Source: Bacteroidia bacterium
Lineage (GTDB): Bacteria > Bacteroidota > Bacteroidia > Flavobacteriales > Flavobacteriaceae
NCBI GenBank assembly: GCA_030432635.1
Contig: JAUIMB010000010.1
Location: 1 to 64,000, forward strand
Direction: 5' to 3'
Length of the DNA: 64,000 nucleotides
Position 1 is the first letter of the stretch; each line of letters begins with the position of its first letter. The notes under the pieces were generated by a model. That model searched no databases, had not been told where the DNA came from, and was given only the letters and a program-made list of their open reading frames with translations. The position numbers and the translations under genes were made by a program. Shown here in pieces: positions 52,916-62,777 of the stretch.

Positions 52916-54397
52916 CTAATTCACAGAAAAAGTGGTGCCATCCTTACCATCTTTCAATTGAATACCTTTGGCAGCTAACTCATCACGTATTTTATCGGAT
53001 AAAGCAAAATCTTTATTGGCTCTTGCTTCCTGACGCAATTTGATAAGCAACTCTACTGCACCCGATAATTTATCGGTTCCAGAATCAGAACTTACTTGGT
53101 CTTCCAATCCCAATACGTCAAATGTAAAATCATGCATGGTTGTTTTGAGCAATGCTATATCAGTTTTGGTGAGCGTGGCAGTACCAGTTTTAACTTGATT
53201 AATTTGTTTGGAAGCTTCGAATAAATGCGCAATTAATATTGGTGAATTAAAGTCGTCATTCATGGCATCATAACAGAGTTGTCTCCATTTTTGGACATCA
53301 AATGTAGATGTGTCTCCGGCTTCTAGTTCATCAAGCAGATGAATGGCATCCATTAAACGGTGGAATCCTTTCTCGCTGGCTAAGAGTCCGTCATCAGTTA
53401 AGTCAAGCACACTGCGATAGGAAGATTGTGCATTAAAGAAGCGGATAACGCTTGGTGCATAAGCCTTACTGAAAAATGAGTTGTTGCCTGATAATAATTC
53501 GGCAGGATTGACCGTATTACCAGTTGATTTTGACATACGTTGCCCATTGAGGTGCAGCATATTGGCATGCATCCAATAATTTACTGGTGATTGGTTTTTT
53601 GATGCTTGGCTTTGGGCTATTTCACATTCGTGATGCGGAAACTTTAGATCCATACCACCACCATGAATGTCAAAATTATCGCCAAGATATTTTGTGCTCA
53701 TCGCAGTACATTCTAAGTGCCATCCAGGAAATCCGTCACTCCAAGGTGATGGCCATCTCATGATGTGTTGTGGTTCGGCACGTTTCCACAAAGCAAAATC
53801 CTGAGGGTTCTTTTTGTCACTTTGACCGTCAAGCGCTCTGGTGTTATGTATGAGTTCTTCGAGCTTACGCTTGCTTAAAATTCCGTATTCATAACTTTCA
53901 TTGAACTTATGGACGTCAAAATACACCGAACCATTGACAACATAAGCATACCCATTATCAATAATTGATTTTATCAGTTCAATTTGCTCGATGATATGCC
54001 CTGTGGCTGTGGGTTCGATACTAGGAGGAAGGAAGTTAAATGTATTTAGTATGTTATGAAAGTCTACAGTGTAGCGTTGTACCACTTCCATAGGCTCAAT
54101 TTGTTCTAAACGCGCTTTCTTGGTGATTTTATCCTCACCTACATCAGCATCATTTTCAAGATGTCCAGCATCGGTTATATTTCTTACGTATCTAACCTTA
54201 TATCCTAAATGTTTCAGGTAGCGGAAAACCATATCGAACGACATAAAGGTTCTTACGTTTCCCAAGTGAACATTACTATATACCGTTGGTCCGCAAACAT
54301 ACATGCCTACGTAACCAGGTTCAATAGGTTTGAAAACTTCTTTTTTTCCGCTTAAAGTGTTGTAAATCTGGATGTTTTGCGTTTCGTAAAAAGGCAT
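52916..54397 (-). CDS. cysS: Cysteine--tRNA ligase
   Basis: Charges tRNA-Cys. In the 493-residue class I synthetase, zinc Cys and the HIGH-equivalent are in [19 protein letters not shown], the zinc ligands continue in [10 protein letters not shown] and [10 protein letters not shown], and the KMSKS-equivalent is [11 protein letters not shown] helical anticodon-recognition C terminus follows. The length and motifs are normal. Confidence 0.97.
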   Translation of the reverse strand: MPFYETQNIQIYNTLSGKKEVFKPIEPGYVGMYVCGPTVYSNVHLGNVRTFMSFDMVFRYLKHLGYKVRYVRNITDAGHLENDADVGEDKITKKARLEQIEPMEVVQRYTVDFHNILNTFNFLPPSIEPTATGHIIEQIELIKSIIDNGYAYVVNGSVYFDVHKFNESYEYGILSKRKLEELIHNTRALDGQSDKKNPQDFALWKRAEPQHIMRWPSPWSDGFPGWHLECTAMSTKYLGDNFDIHGGGMDLKFPHHECEIAQSQASKNQSPVNYWMHANMLHLNGQRMSKSTGNTVNPAELLSGNNSFFSKAYAPSVIRFFNAQSSYRSVLDLTDDGLLASEKGFHRLMDAIHLLDELEAGDTSTFDVQKWRQLCYDAMNDDFNSPILIAHLFEASKQINQVKTGTATLTKTDIALLKTTMHDFTFDVLGLEDQVSSDSGTDKLSGAVELLIKLRQEARANKDFALSDKIRDELAAKGIQLKDGKDGTTFSVN

Positions 54398-54476
54398 ATG
54401 ATTAGGCGTTAAATATCAGAATTTGTAAACTGATATGTAAATCTAAGGCTTTAATTTCTTCGGAAAAAATCTACGC

Positions 54477-55154
54477 TTAAAAAGATGTGTCGAGATTGAT
54501 GTAATCCAGGAATTCACGTTTGGTTTCCTTGTTTTTGAATTGCCCTCCAAATTCGGAAGTTACAGTACTACTCTCTATATCTTTAATACCTCTGGAATTA
54601 ACGCATAAATGTTTGGCATCTATAACGCAAGCGACGTCTTCGGTATTTAAAACCTCTTGCAGTTCTTTAACGATTTGAATTGTTAATCGTTCTTGTACTT
54701 GGGGACGCTTTGCAAAATAATCAACGATACGATTCATTTTTGAAAGCCCTACAACTGTTCCGTTGGAAATATATGCTACATGGGCTTTTCCAACAATAGG
54801 TAGTAAGTGGTGTTCGCAAGTCGAGTACAAGGTGATGTTTTTCTCGACTAACATTTCTCCGTACTTATATTTGTTTTCGAAAGTTGATGCACTTGGTTTT
54901 TTCTTTGGGTCAAGACCGCCAAATAGCTCATTGACAAACATTTTTGCAACTCGGTTTGGTGTCCCTTTAAGGCTGTCATCATTTAAATCAAGACCTAAAG
55001 TTTCCATAATATGCCTAATATCATCTTTAATGATGTCTACCTTTTCATTATTGCTCAATTTAAAAGCATCATGTCTTAAAGGAGTTTCGGCTGATGTTCC
55101 GATATGATCGTCTCCGAAGGCGTCTATATTGTGCGTGTCTTTATCTAACTTCAT
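54477..55154 (-). CDS. folE: GTP cyclohydrolase I
   Basis: Converts GTP to dihydroneopterin triphosphate, the first step of folate synthesis. The 225-residue protein has zinc ligands in TLYSTCEHHLLP and HLCVNSRGI, and SKMNRIVDYFAKRPQVQERL at the active site. The first 40 or so residues form a variable extension. A -7 box lies at 55224-55231. It precedes cysS by 79 bases on the same strand. Confidence 0.96.
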   Translation of the reverse strand: MKLDKDTHNIDAFGDDHIGTSAETPLRHDAFKLSNNEKVDIIKDDIRHIMETLGLDLNDDSLKGTPNRVAKMFVNELFGGLDPKKKPSASTFENKYKYGEMLVEKNITLYSTCEHHLLPIVGKAHVAYISNGTVVGLSKMNRIVDYFAKRPQVQERLTIQIVKELQEVLNTEDVACVIDAKHLCVNSRGIKDIESSTVTSEFGGQFKNKETKREFLDYINLDTSF

Positions 55155-55223
55155 TTTTGTTTTTCATAGTTTAAACTTAAATTTTTGTCATAAACCAAAA
55201 ATTATCAGTCTCAAATGGGACTG

Positions 55224-55231
55224 CAAAGATA
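55224..55231 (-). promoter_or_regulatory. -7 box of the folE promoter
   Basis: TATCTTTG (minus strand) matches TAnnTTTG, 70 bases before the folE ATG, with TTTG 16 bases further upstream (plus 55248-55251). It would also serve the cysS and yidD genes if they are co-transcribed. No tetrahydrofolate riboswitch was recognised. Confidence 0.55.
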
Positions 55232-55377
55232 CGCAATAAAAAAAAACCAAAATAAGGTAGGAGTTTTTTAATTTGGCATGTTTAATATTCAGAATTGGCA
55301 CGTGGGATAATGCGACCTGATTTAACAGTTTATTCATCAAAATTTTCTTAAATTTCGTGCCTTTAATTAATTAAACC

Positions 55378-55851
55378 ATGAATTCAAAATTACTATTCCC
55401 TCTAATTATGTTAGGTGTATTGTTGACAACACCAGCAGTTTATTCCCAATCTGGTAGTATCTATAAAAACCAGAAAACAGTGACCTATAAATCAAATGTC
55501 AAAAATCCCTTAACTAGTGATGAACTTGCCATGATTACAGAAGTTTATGGCGAAACGACTGCGGATAATGTTTTGGGGAATCCAATCAGATTGAAAAACA
55601 TAAAAAATATTCTTAGAAATAGGGTCGAGATTTTAGAACTCCCTACTGATAAGAACAAGAAGTCCATTCCGTTATTATCGACAGTGCCTCTTATGGATTA
55701 TTATGTAGATGGTCTAGAGAGGGATGTTGTTTTTAACCCAGAAACATTCAACCCACTTAAATATTTGTTCAATTTTAACTCCAACGGTTCTGAACTGTAT
55801 AAAGTTGATAATTCGAACTACTACATATATATCAAATCACAACATAATTAA
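55378..55851 (+). CDS. Small exported protein of unknown function
   Basis: A 157-residue protein with a signal peptide (1-24, ending PAVYSQ) and no other membrane segment. It contains NPLTSDELAMITEVYGETTA, PIRLKNIKNILRNRVEILEL and FNPETFNPLKYLFNFNSNGS. There are no cysteines after the signal and no lipobox, so it is a free periplasmic or secreted protein. It ends 37 bases before the giant adhesin-like gene on the same strand, with no terminator between, so they probably form an operon and may act together. I do not recognise the family. Confidence 0.7.
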   Translation: MNSKLLFPLIMLGVLLTTPAVYSQSGSIYKNQKTVTYKSNVKNPLTSDELAMITEVYGETTADNVLGNPIRLKNIKNILRNRVEILELPTDKNKKSIPLLSTVPLMDYYVDGLERDVVFNPETFNPLKYLFNFNSNGSELYKVDNSNYYIYIKSQHN

Positions 55852-55887
55852 TATTCACATTCAATTGTATAAATAATATATGACGCT

Positions 55888-58800
55888 ATGAAGAAAGCAT
55901 TACTCTTAATATTCACCTTAGTAGCAGTTAGCATGTACTCACAAGAAGTTATGATGCAAGAAGGACAGGTCGATACTTGTACTGGAACATTTACAGATTC
56001 TGGAGGTGCTGGAGGCAACTATGGCAGCAACGAGAACTTTACATTGACCATTTGCCCAGACGTTCCTGGAAATATGGTGCAGTTAAACTTTACTCAATTT
56101 AGTACTCAGTTGGGTGTAGATACCATGACTATTTTCAATGGTCCTGACACTATGGCAACACAGCTTGGCGGTAACTATGATGGAGCGAATAGCCCTGGAT
56201 TTGTAACCGCTACTCCAGCAATAAACCCATCGGGATGTTTAACTATTGTATTTACATCCGATGGAGCAGGAACCACCACAGGATGGTCTGCAGATATAGC
56301 TTGTAGTGAACCTTGCCAAACAATTGTAGCAGAAATCGATAGTACAATTCCAGCTATAAGTGCCGATGAGTCAATAAAAGTATGTCAAGGAGAAGAGATT
56401 AGCTTTACGGGAACAGCCACTTTTTCTAGTGATCCGACTGGAGCAACTTATGCTTGGGATTTTGGAGATAACACAACAGCAGATGGTCAAACAGTTACAC
56501 ATTCGTATGATACTGCAGGTGTTTATTTGGTTAATTTAGTAGTGACAGATGATAATACAACTGATGACCCAGATGGATGTTCCAGTTCAAATATTATAAA
56601 TCAAATTGTTCAAGTATCTACCGAACCAGACTTTTCTATGACTCAGGCAGCTGATGATTCGCTTTGTTTTGGCGAAACAACTACAATAGAAGGTGTTGCT
56701 ACAGCTACCGAATTTATATTTGATTGTACACCAGCAACAGGACAGGAAACAAGCCTTCCAGATGGGAATGGTGTGAGTTATACTTCTGGAACTATTGTTG
56801 AAAACTGCTATGCTGATACAGAGGTTATTGTTGATGGAGACCAAATTGCTGAAGTTTGTCTTAATATCGAGCATTCTTATTCTGGGGATTTGGATATATT
56901 TTTAGAAAGCCCGAATGGCGTTCAGGTGCAATTGTTTGCTCAAGCAGGAGGAGGTATTTATTTTGGAGGAGCAGATAATAATGACAACGGAGTACCTGGA
57001 GTAGGAGCCGATTATTGTTTTTCAAATGCTGGTACTATTTTATTAGAAGATGCAAATACTATTACAGCAGGTTCTAACCCACCAAACAATTCATGGGAGC
57101 CAGGGACTTATTTGCCGATTGGCAATTTTGATGATTTCATCGGAAGTCCAATTAATGGAGATTGGACAATCATCATTACAGATAATATTCCAATTGACGA
57201 TGGAACCATATTCTTCTGGAGTATAGATTTTGATCCTGCTTTGCAGCCACCTCTTTTATCATTCACGCCTGTTATTGAATCTGAAGCATGGGACCCTGAT
57301 CCAACCATTACAGATGTTACGGGCAATACCATTACCGTAGCACCTCCTACAGCAGGAACCTATTGTTATACGTATCGAGTAGTTGATGATTTTGGTTGCG
57401 AATATACAGAAGAAGTGTGTATTACGATGGAAGAGGAAATTACGGCAGATGTGGCATCTGTAGTAAACCCTATATGCCAAGGTGATGATGCAGAATTTTC
57501 AATAACCGCTACTCCTAATTCCACTATAAGCTATACACTTAATGGAGGCGCAGTACAAACCGAGGTTATAGATGCGACAGGTACCTGGACTTTTACTGTA
57601 GCATCAGCAATGGTAGATCAAACATTTAATCTAATTGATGTTACTTTAGGTGACTGTACAGTTACACTTAATGATATCGAAACCATAATTGTCGGTCAGG
57701 TATTCGACACGTCTTTTACGCTTACCGCTACATGTGATGGAGCTACTGCGACAGTTTTAGGTGATGTAGGAGGTGTATTTGCTTTTGCTGATCCTCAACC
57801 AACCGATGGTGCGATGATTGATTCTGCTACAGGAACCATCACTAATGGAACTTCTGGTGCGACTTATACAGTGGTTTATGAATTTGTTAGTTCATGTACT
57901 CCTGGTGATTCTGAATCGGTAACCGTTTTGCCTTCTGCTGATTCAAGTTTTACTTTGACACCAACATGTGACGGAGCAACTGCTAGTGTCACTGGTGATG
58001 CTGGAGGTACTTTTGCATTCAATCCATTGCCTGCGGATGGTGCTGTTATCGATATGACCACAGGTGCAATAACAAACGCTGTATCCAATGTTACTTATAC
58101 AGTCGAATATTTAGTTCCTGGTGCATGCTCATCTGTGACTACTGAGACTGTGACTGTACTTCCTGCTGAAGATGCCAGTTTTACGTTAACTGCTACATGT
58201 GAAGGTGCTACAGCTGTTATCACTGGAGATATTGGTGGAAGTTTTGCTTTTAACCCTTTGCCAATGGATGGTGCTACGATTGATGGAGCTACAGGTTTGG
58301 TTACAGGAGTTTCTGCAACAACATATACAGTGGAGTATACAACTTCTGGACCTTGTCCAGAAACTTCTACCGAAACAGTAACCGTATTGCCATCTGAAGA
58401 TGCTTCTTTTTCATATACATCAAATTGTTCAGGTGCTGTTGCCACTATTATTGGTAATGTTGGTGGTACATTTATATTCAATCCTGTTCCAACAGATGGA
58501 GCAGTTATTGATGCAGCTACAGGAGAAATTACAAATGGTACTGCAGGAACGACTTATACTGTTGAATATACTACGTCTGGAAGTTGTGCTGAATCATCAA
58601 CGCAAACGGTAACCGTATTCATAGAAGATGATTCGAGTTTTTCCTTGACTGCTACATGTGATGGTGCATTTGCTACTATTACCGGATTACCAGGAGGAAC
58701 TTTTGCATTCAATCCTGTTCCAACAGATGGCGCTATAATTGACCCTGCTACTGGTGCTGTTACTAATGCGCCATTCGATACTTCATACACAGTAGAATAT

Positions 58801-61800
58801 ACTACAAATGGAACATGTCCAACTACAAGTACGCAATCATTTACGGTCTTATCGCAGCCTGTTATCATTGATCCCACGCCATTGGAGGTTTGTGACGACG
58901 GTGTTCCGGATGGTTTGACTGCTATAGACCTCACGATAAAGAACGGTGAGGTCACTGGCGGCGACACGACCTATTCCGTGAGCTACCATTTGACCCAGTT
59001 TGATGCTGACAATGCCCTTGGCCCCTTGCCTATACCTTATACTAACACAGTTAACGGCCAGGTTGTATATGTAAGGGTCCAGGACATCGTCACAGGCTGT
59101 TACGCTACCACGACCCTTGAGCTAATAGTTGAGCAGGCACCAGTTGCTAACACTCCGGTTCCATTGGAGTACTGTGATGCCGACAGTGACGGTTTCGGAG
59201 TGTTTACGCTCAGTGACGCCGATAATGGGGTCACGGGAGGGGACCCGACCCTAACGGTGAGCTACCATGAGACGATGGCCGATGCGGACAATAACGTTAA
59301 CGCTCTCACGAGCCCTTACAATAATATAGTTGAGGGGCAGCAGACGGTCTACGTGCGTGTTGAGAGCGCTACGATAGCGACCGATTGCGCGACGGTAGTT
59401 GAGTTGGTCCTTATGGTCCACCAGACCCCACAGATAGAGGACCCTACGCCGTTGGAGGTATGTGACGATGTTTCCGCCGATGGTTTCGCGCAGTTCGACC
59501 TGACCAGCAAGGATGCTGAGATATTGGACGGTCTGGACCCTTTGCAGTATCTTGTGACCTATTATGAGGTGGAGGCCAATGCCGAGTCAGGCACGGGCCC
59601 GATTTTGGTGCCGACGGGCTATACCAATACCACGGCCTTCAACCAGACCCTTTGGGTACGTGTTGAGGACACTGTCAATGGCTGCCACAAGCTTACGACC
59701 CTGGACTTAGTGGTCAATGCGCTTCCCGTTCTGATACAGCCAGCTCCCTTGGAGCTATGTGACGACAACAACCCGGGCGATGAGGTAGAGGCCTTTACCC
59801 TTGAGGATGCCAATGCGGAGATGCTCGGCGGACAGACAGGGATCAGCTTTACCTATTATGAGACCCAGTTGGACGCGGACAGCGGTACCGATCCGATAGT
59901 GAGCCCATACATGAACACGAGCAATCCACAGACGGTATTCGTACGTGCCACAGATGATGTCACGGGCTGCTGGGTAAGCACCACGGCGACGATACTCCTG
60001 CGAGTGAACCCTATACCATCGCCTGCGGCACCGACCGATCTGGAGGTCTGTGACCTTGACAACGATGGTTTTGAGGAGTTCGACCTGGAGAGCAGGACCT
60101 TAGAGGTCATCAATGGGGAGCTGGACATTGCGATCACTTACCACGAGACGCAGAGTGATGCCGAGATGGGCCTTAATGCGCTTGCAAGCCCTTATACAAA
60201 CATAGTGATGGACGAGCAGTTGATCTATATCAGGGCAGAGAATACCGTTACGGGCTGTTACAATGCTCTGGAGACGCTTACCATCCGTGTGCTCCCGTCA
60301 CCGGTGGTCCCTGTGGAGATAGGGGACTACGTGGTCTGTGACACGGACAGTGACGGTTTTGCCCAGTTCGACCTGACCACCAAGGATGCTGAGGTCTTGG
60401 GGGGGCAAGACGCATCGGAGTTCATGTTGACCTATCACGTGAGCCAAGCCGATGCTGAATCGGGGAGCAACCCAATAGCGAACGTTACCAATTACACGAA
60501 TATAAATAATCCACAAACGATCTACGTACGTTTGGAGAGCGGGGTGAACGGCTGTGTCACCGCTACCGGTCTTTTTGAGATCCGAGTGGAGCTGCCACCG
60601 GTTGCGGTACAACCGACACCTTTGGAGTTCTGTGACGATGAGGTTGCGGATGAGGTCACCGTGTTTGACCTGACGGTCAAGGACTTGGAGATCACCGGCG
60701 GAGAGGCAAGTTGGAGCGTTTCCTATTATGAGACGGATGCCGATGCCCAATCAGGGACGGGCGCCGTTGATGCGACCTCCTATGGCAATACATCTGTGAA
60801 CGGGGCACCGGCTAACCCACAGACGCTCTACGTTGTTGTTACCGATACGGATACGGGGTGTGTCGACTATACGACCTTGACCATACGTGTACTGCCCAAC
60901 CCGACACCGAGCTTGGACCCGTCCGATCTGGAGCTGTGCGATGACATCAATCCAGGGGACATGGAGGAGGTGTTCGACCTGACGGAGAACGAGGTCTATA
61001 TCATCAATGGAGAGTCAGGTGTCACGGCGACCTACCATGAGACAGAGGAGGACGCTGAGTTAGGGGAGAACGCCATAGCCGATCCGACGGCATATGGCAA
61101 TACATCCACGCCGCAGACGATACATGTTCGAGTGACCAACGATGTCACGGGCTGTTACACTTTGGTGAGCTTCGATATAGTGGTCAACCCTTTGCCGGCT
61201 GTCATCCCTGTGACGGATTTTATTCTATGTGAGCTGGACACGGACGGGTTTGATGGGTTTGACCTGGAGCTCAAGGACGGAGAGATACTCAACGGTCAGG
61301 ACGCATCCCTCTTTACGGTTACCTACCATGCGACCCAGTCGGACGCCGATGACCTGATGAACCCATTGGTGAGTCCTTATACCAATACGAGCAATCCACA
61401 ACAGATATTCGTTGCGATCACCAATAACGTTACGGGCTGTTCGATCAGTACACCTAGCTTCAACATCGAGGTGCAGGAAGCTGCAGAGGCGAATTCGGGC
61501 ATGGAGCCCATAACCTATGTGATATGTGACGACGAGATGGACGATGACAATGACCTGTCCAATAACAGCGCACAGTTCGACCTTACGCCTGTCGAAGATA
61601 TAGCTGACCTGGATCCTCTCAGCGTCCAGGCCCAGGTACTTGATGGACAGGACCCGGCCAGCTACATCGTGAGCTACTATGAGACAGAGGAGGGTGCCGA
61701 ACAGGGTGTTGACCCATTGCCGTTCCTGTACGAGAACCTTACCAACCCACAGGTGATCTATGTCCGTGTTGACAACGACACTATGGTTGATGACGGTATG

Positions 61801-62613
61801 GGCAACATGGTGGACTCCTCGATATGTTATGCGGTGGCGGAGTTGACACTCCAAGTTGACCCATTGCCGGTATTCGATTTGGATGACAGTTATATCCTAT
61901 GTGTTGGCACCAATGGGACGGAGGTGCTCGGCGCACCGATATTGGACACGGGACTTGATGCTGCGTTCTATGGCTTTACATGGTCGCTCAATGGGGCTGA
62001 GATCCCGGGAGCAACGGGGAGCATTTATATGCCTACCGAGGGAGGGGCTTACACCGTTGTTGTCGAGGACCTTGCGACGGGATGCACCAGTGGGGACATT
62101 GCGGAGGTTATCGAGAGCGGCCCTCCAATGGTCACCGCAGTGGTCACTACGGAGGCCTTTGCTGAGACCCATGTGATCGAGGTCATCGTAGATGGTGATA
62201 TTTCTCAGTATGAGTACAGCCTGGATGGCGGTCCATGGCAGGACGAGCCGATTTTCACAGGTGTATCGATAGGCGAGCATGAGGTTACGGCCAGAGACAG
62301 GGATGGCTGTGGCCAGGCCAGTGATAAGGTCACGGTAATGGACTACCCGGCATTCTTCACGCCAAATGGCGATGGCTATAACGACACCTGGAACATTAGC
62401 TTGCCCGAAAGTGTAGGACTAAGCACAAAAATTTATATATTTGACCGGTACGGCAAGTTGCTCAAGCAGATCAGTCCATTGGGAGAGGGCTGGGACGGTA
62501 CCTATAACGGCACTGCGATGCCAACCAGTGATTACTGGTTCGTGGTGGAGTACAGTGAGCCGGCAACGTTGCAACAGAAAGAGTTTAAAGCCCATTTTAC
62601 CCTGAAAAGATAA
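55888..62613 (+). CDS. Giant secreted repeat protein with T9SS type B sorting domain
   Basis: A 2241-residue exported protein. It comprises signal peptide 1-18, a CUB-like domain (about 25-140, DTMTIFNGPD), a PKD domain (about 150-250, YAWDFGDNTT), a P-like domain (about 310-450, EHSYSGDLDIFLESPNG) and an Ig-like region. Five 77-residue repeats follow (607-991), then ten repeats of about 95-125 residues with the pattern PLEVCDD...DGF..FDLT...VSYHET..DAD...PYTNT..Q.VYVRV...TGC (992-1996). Two further Ig-like units lead to a gliding-motility-type C-terminal domain (2152-2241, AFFTPNGDGYND, FDRYGKLLKQ). It is probably an elongated surface adhesin. From about 58860 onward, GC content and codon use are strikingly higher than upstream and elsewhere in the window. 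Confidence 0.9.
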   Translation: MKKALLLIFTLVAVSMYSQEVMMQEGQVDTCTGTFTDSGGAGGNYGSNENFTLTICPDVPGNMVQLNFTQFSTQLGVDTMTIFNGPDTMATQLGGNYDGANSPGFVTATPAINPSGCLTIVFTSDGAGTTTGWSADIACSEPCQTIVAEIDSTIPAISADESIKVCQGEEISFTGTATFSSDPTGATYAWDFGDNTTADGQTVTHSYDTAGVYLVNLVVTDDNTTDDPDGCSSSNIINQIVQVSTEPDFSMTQAADDSLCFGETTTIEGVATATEFIFDCTPATGQETSLPDGNGVSYTSGTIVENCYADTEVIVDGDQIAEVCLNIEHSYSGDLDIFLESPNGVQVQLFAQAGGGIYFGGADNNDNGVPGVGADYCFSNAGTILLEDANTITAGSNPPNNSWEPGTYLPIGNFDDFIGSPINGDWTIIITDNIPIDDGTIFFWSIDFDPALQPPLLSFTPVIESEAWDPDPTITDVTGNTITVAPPTAGTYCYTYRVVDDFGCEYTEEVCITMEEEITADVASVVNPICQGDDAEFSITATPNSTISYTLNGGAVQTEVIDATGTWTFTVASAMVDQTFNLIDVTLGDCTVTLNDIETIIVGQVFDTSFTLTATCDGATATVLGDVGGVFAFADPQPTDGAMIDSATGTITNGTSGATYTVVYEFVSSCTPGDSESVTVLPSADSSFTLTPTCDGATASVTGDAGGTFAFNPLPADGAVIDMTTGAITNAVSNVTYTVEYLVPGACSSVTTETVTVLPAEDASFTLTATCEGATAVITGDIGGSFAFNPLPMDGATIDGATGLVTGVSATTYTVEYTTSGPCPETSTETVTVLPSEDASFSYTSNCSGAVATIIGNVGGTFIFNPVPTDGAVIDAATGEITNGTAGTTYTVEYTTSGSCAESSTQTVTVFIEDDSSFSLTATCDGAFATITGLPGGTFAFNPVPTDGAIIDPATGAVTNAPFDTSYTVEYTTNGTCPTTSTQSFTVLSQPVIIDPTPLEVCDDGVPDGLTAIDLTIKNGEVTGGDTTYSVSYHLTQFDADNALGPLPIPYTNTVNGQVVYVRVQDIVTGCYATTTLELIVEQAPVANTPVPLEYCDADSDGFGVFTLSDADNGVTGGDPTLTVSYHETMADADNNVNALTSPYNNIVEGQQTVYVRVESATIATDCATVVELVLMVHQTPQIEDPTPLEVCDDVSADGFAQFDLTSKDAEILDGLDPLQYLVTYYEVEANAESGTGPILVPTGYTNTTAFNQTLWVRVEDTVNGCHKLTTLDLVVNALPVLIQPAPLELCDDNNPGDEVEAFTLEDANAEMLGGQTGISFTYYETQLDADSGTDPIVSPYMNTSNPQTVFVRATDDVTGCWVSTTATILLRVNPIPSPAAPTDLEVCDLDNDGFEEFDLESRTLEVINGELDIAITYHETQSDAEMGLNALASPYTNIVMDEQLIYIRAENTVTGCYNALETLTIRVLPSPVVPVEIGDYVVCDTDSDGFAQFDLTTKDAEVLGGQDASEFMLTYHVSQADAESGSNPIANVTNYTNINNPQTIYVRLESGVNGCVTATGLFEIRVELPPVAVQPTPLEFCDDEVADEVTVFDLTVKDLEITGGEASWSVSYYETDADAQSGTGAVDATSYGNTSVNGAPANPQTLYVVVTDTDTGCVDYTTLTIRVLPNPTPSLDPSDLELCDDINPGDMEEVFDLTENEVYIINGESGVTATYHETEEDAELGENAIADPTAYGNTSTPQTIHVRVTNDVTGCYTLVSFDIVVNPLPAVIPVTDFILCELDTDGFDGFDLELKDGEILNGQDASLFTVTYHATQSDADDLMNPLVSPYTNTSNPQQIFVAITNNVTGCSISTPSFNIEVQEAAEANSGMEPITYVICDDEMDDDNDLSNNSAQFDLTPVEDIADLDPLSVQAQVLDGQDPASYIVSYYETEEGAEQGVDPLPFLYENLTNPQVIYVRVDNDTMVDDGMGNMVDSSICYAVAELTLQVDPLPVFDLDDSYILCVGTNGTEVLGAPILDTGLDAAFYGFTWSLNGAEIPGATGSIYMPTEGGAYTVVVEDLATGCTSGDIAEVIESGPPMVTAVVTTEAFAETHVIEVIVDGDISQYEYSLDGGPWQDEPIFTGVSIGEHEVTARDRDGCGQASDKVTVMDYPAFFTPNGDGYNDTWNISLPESVGLSTKIYIFDRYGKLLKQISPLGEGWDGTYNGTAMPTSDYWFVVEYSEPATLQQKEFKAHFTLKR
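57706..58860 (+). repeat. Coding repeat array A: five 77-residue units
   Basis: Units begin at about 57706, 57939, 58171, 58399 and 58630 (period about 231 bases). Each reads (D/A)SFTLTATC(D/E)GA, GG.FAFNP.P.DGA.ID, TG..TN and YTVEYTT.G.C, and ends TVTVL. Each unit has two cysteines that could form a disulphide. Base composition here is as low in GC as the rest of the window (22 of 60 bases G or C at 58441-58500). Confidence 0.85.
58861..61875 (+). repeat. Coding repeat array B: ten units of about 95-125 residues
   Basis: Ten units share PLE(V/L)CDD, FDLT, a (V/T)(S/T)Y(H/Y)ET..DA(D/E) block, YTNT, Q(T/L).(Y/F)VR and (V/N)TGC, each with two conserved cysteines. GC content is high (33 of 60 at 59161-59220, 37 of 60 at 60541-60600), with many GAC, GAG, ACG and GGC codons. 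The units differ enough in sequence that this is not a recent amplification of one unit. Confidence 0.88.
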
Positions 62614-62634
62614 TATTATTAAGTATTGTATTAT

Positions 62635-62667
62635 AAAAAGCTACGCATTTTTTATGCGTAGCTTTTT
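62635..62667 (+). terminator. Intrinsic terminator after the giant protein gene
   Basis: A perfect 13-bp stem (aaaaagctacgca/tgcgtagcttttt) with a 7-base loop, 21 bases after the stop codon. Confidence 0.92.
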
Positions 62668-62777
62668 ATTTGGTCAACCCCATAATTATTTTAATCATTC
62701 TAAAGTATAGAGTATATAGTTTTTATAATTGTGCAGTAAAATTATATGGTCAAAATCATGTTTATTAACTGATAAAT

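Noticed and set aside
55155-55377. Riboswitch or RNA gene upstream of folE or the small exported protein gene
   Set aside because: Apart from the folE -7 box, the 223 bases show only AT-rich sequence with no conserved riboswitch core that I recognise.
57706-61875. Direct repeats that might be a CRISPR or tandem-repeat locus
   Set aside because: The repeats are 231 bases or longer, diverged, in frame and within an exported protein; no spacer structure or cas gene.
60298-62280. Long minus-strand frames (150, 209 and 127 codons) inside the giant protein gene
   Set aside because: They arise from the high GC content and repeated codons of array B; their translations show no family and the sense frame is clearly coding.
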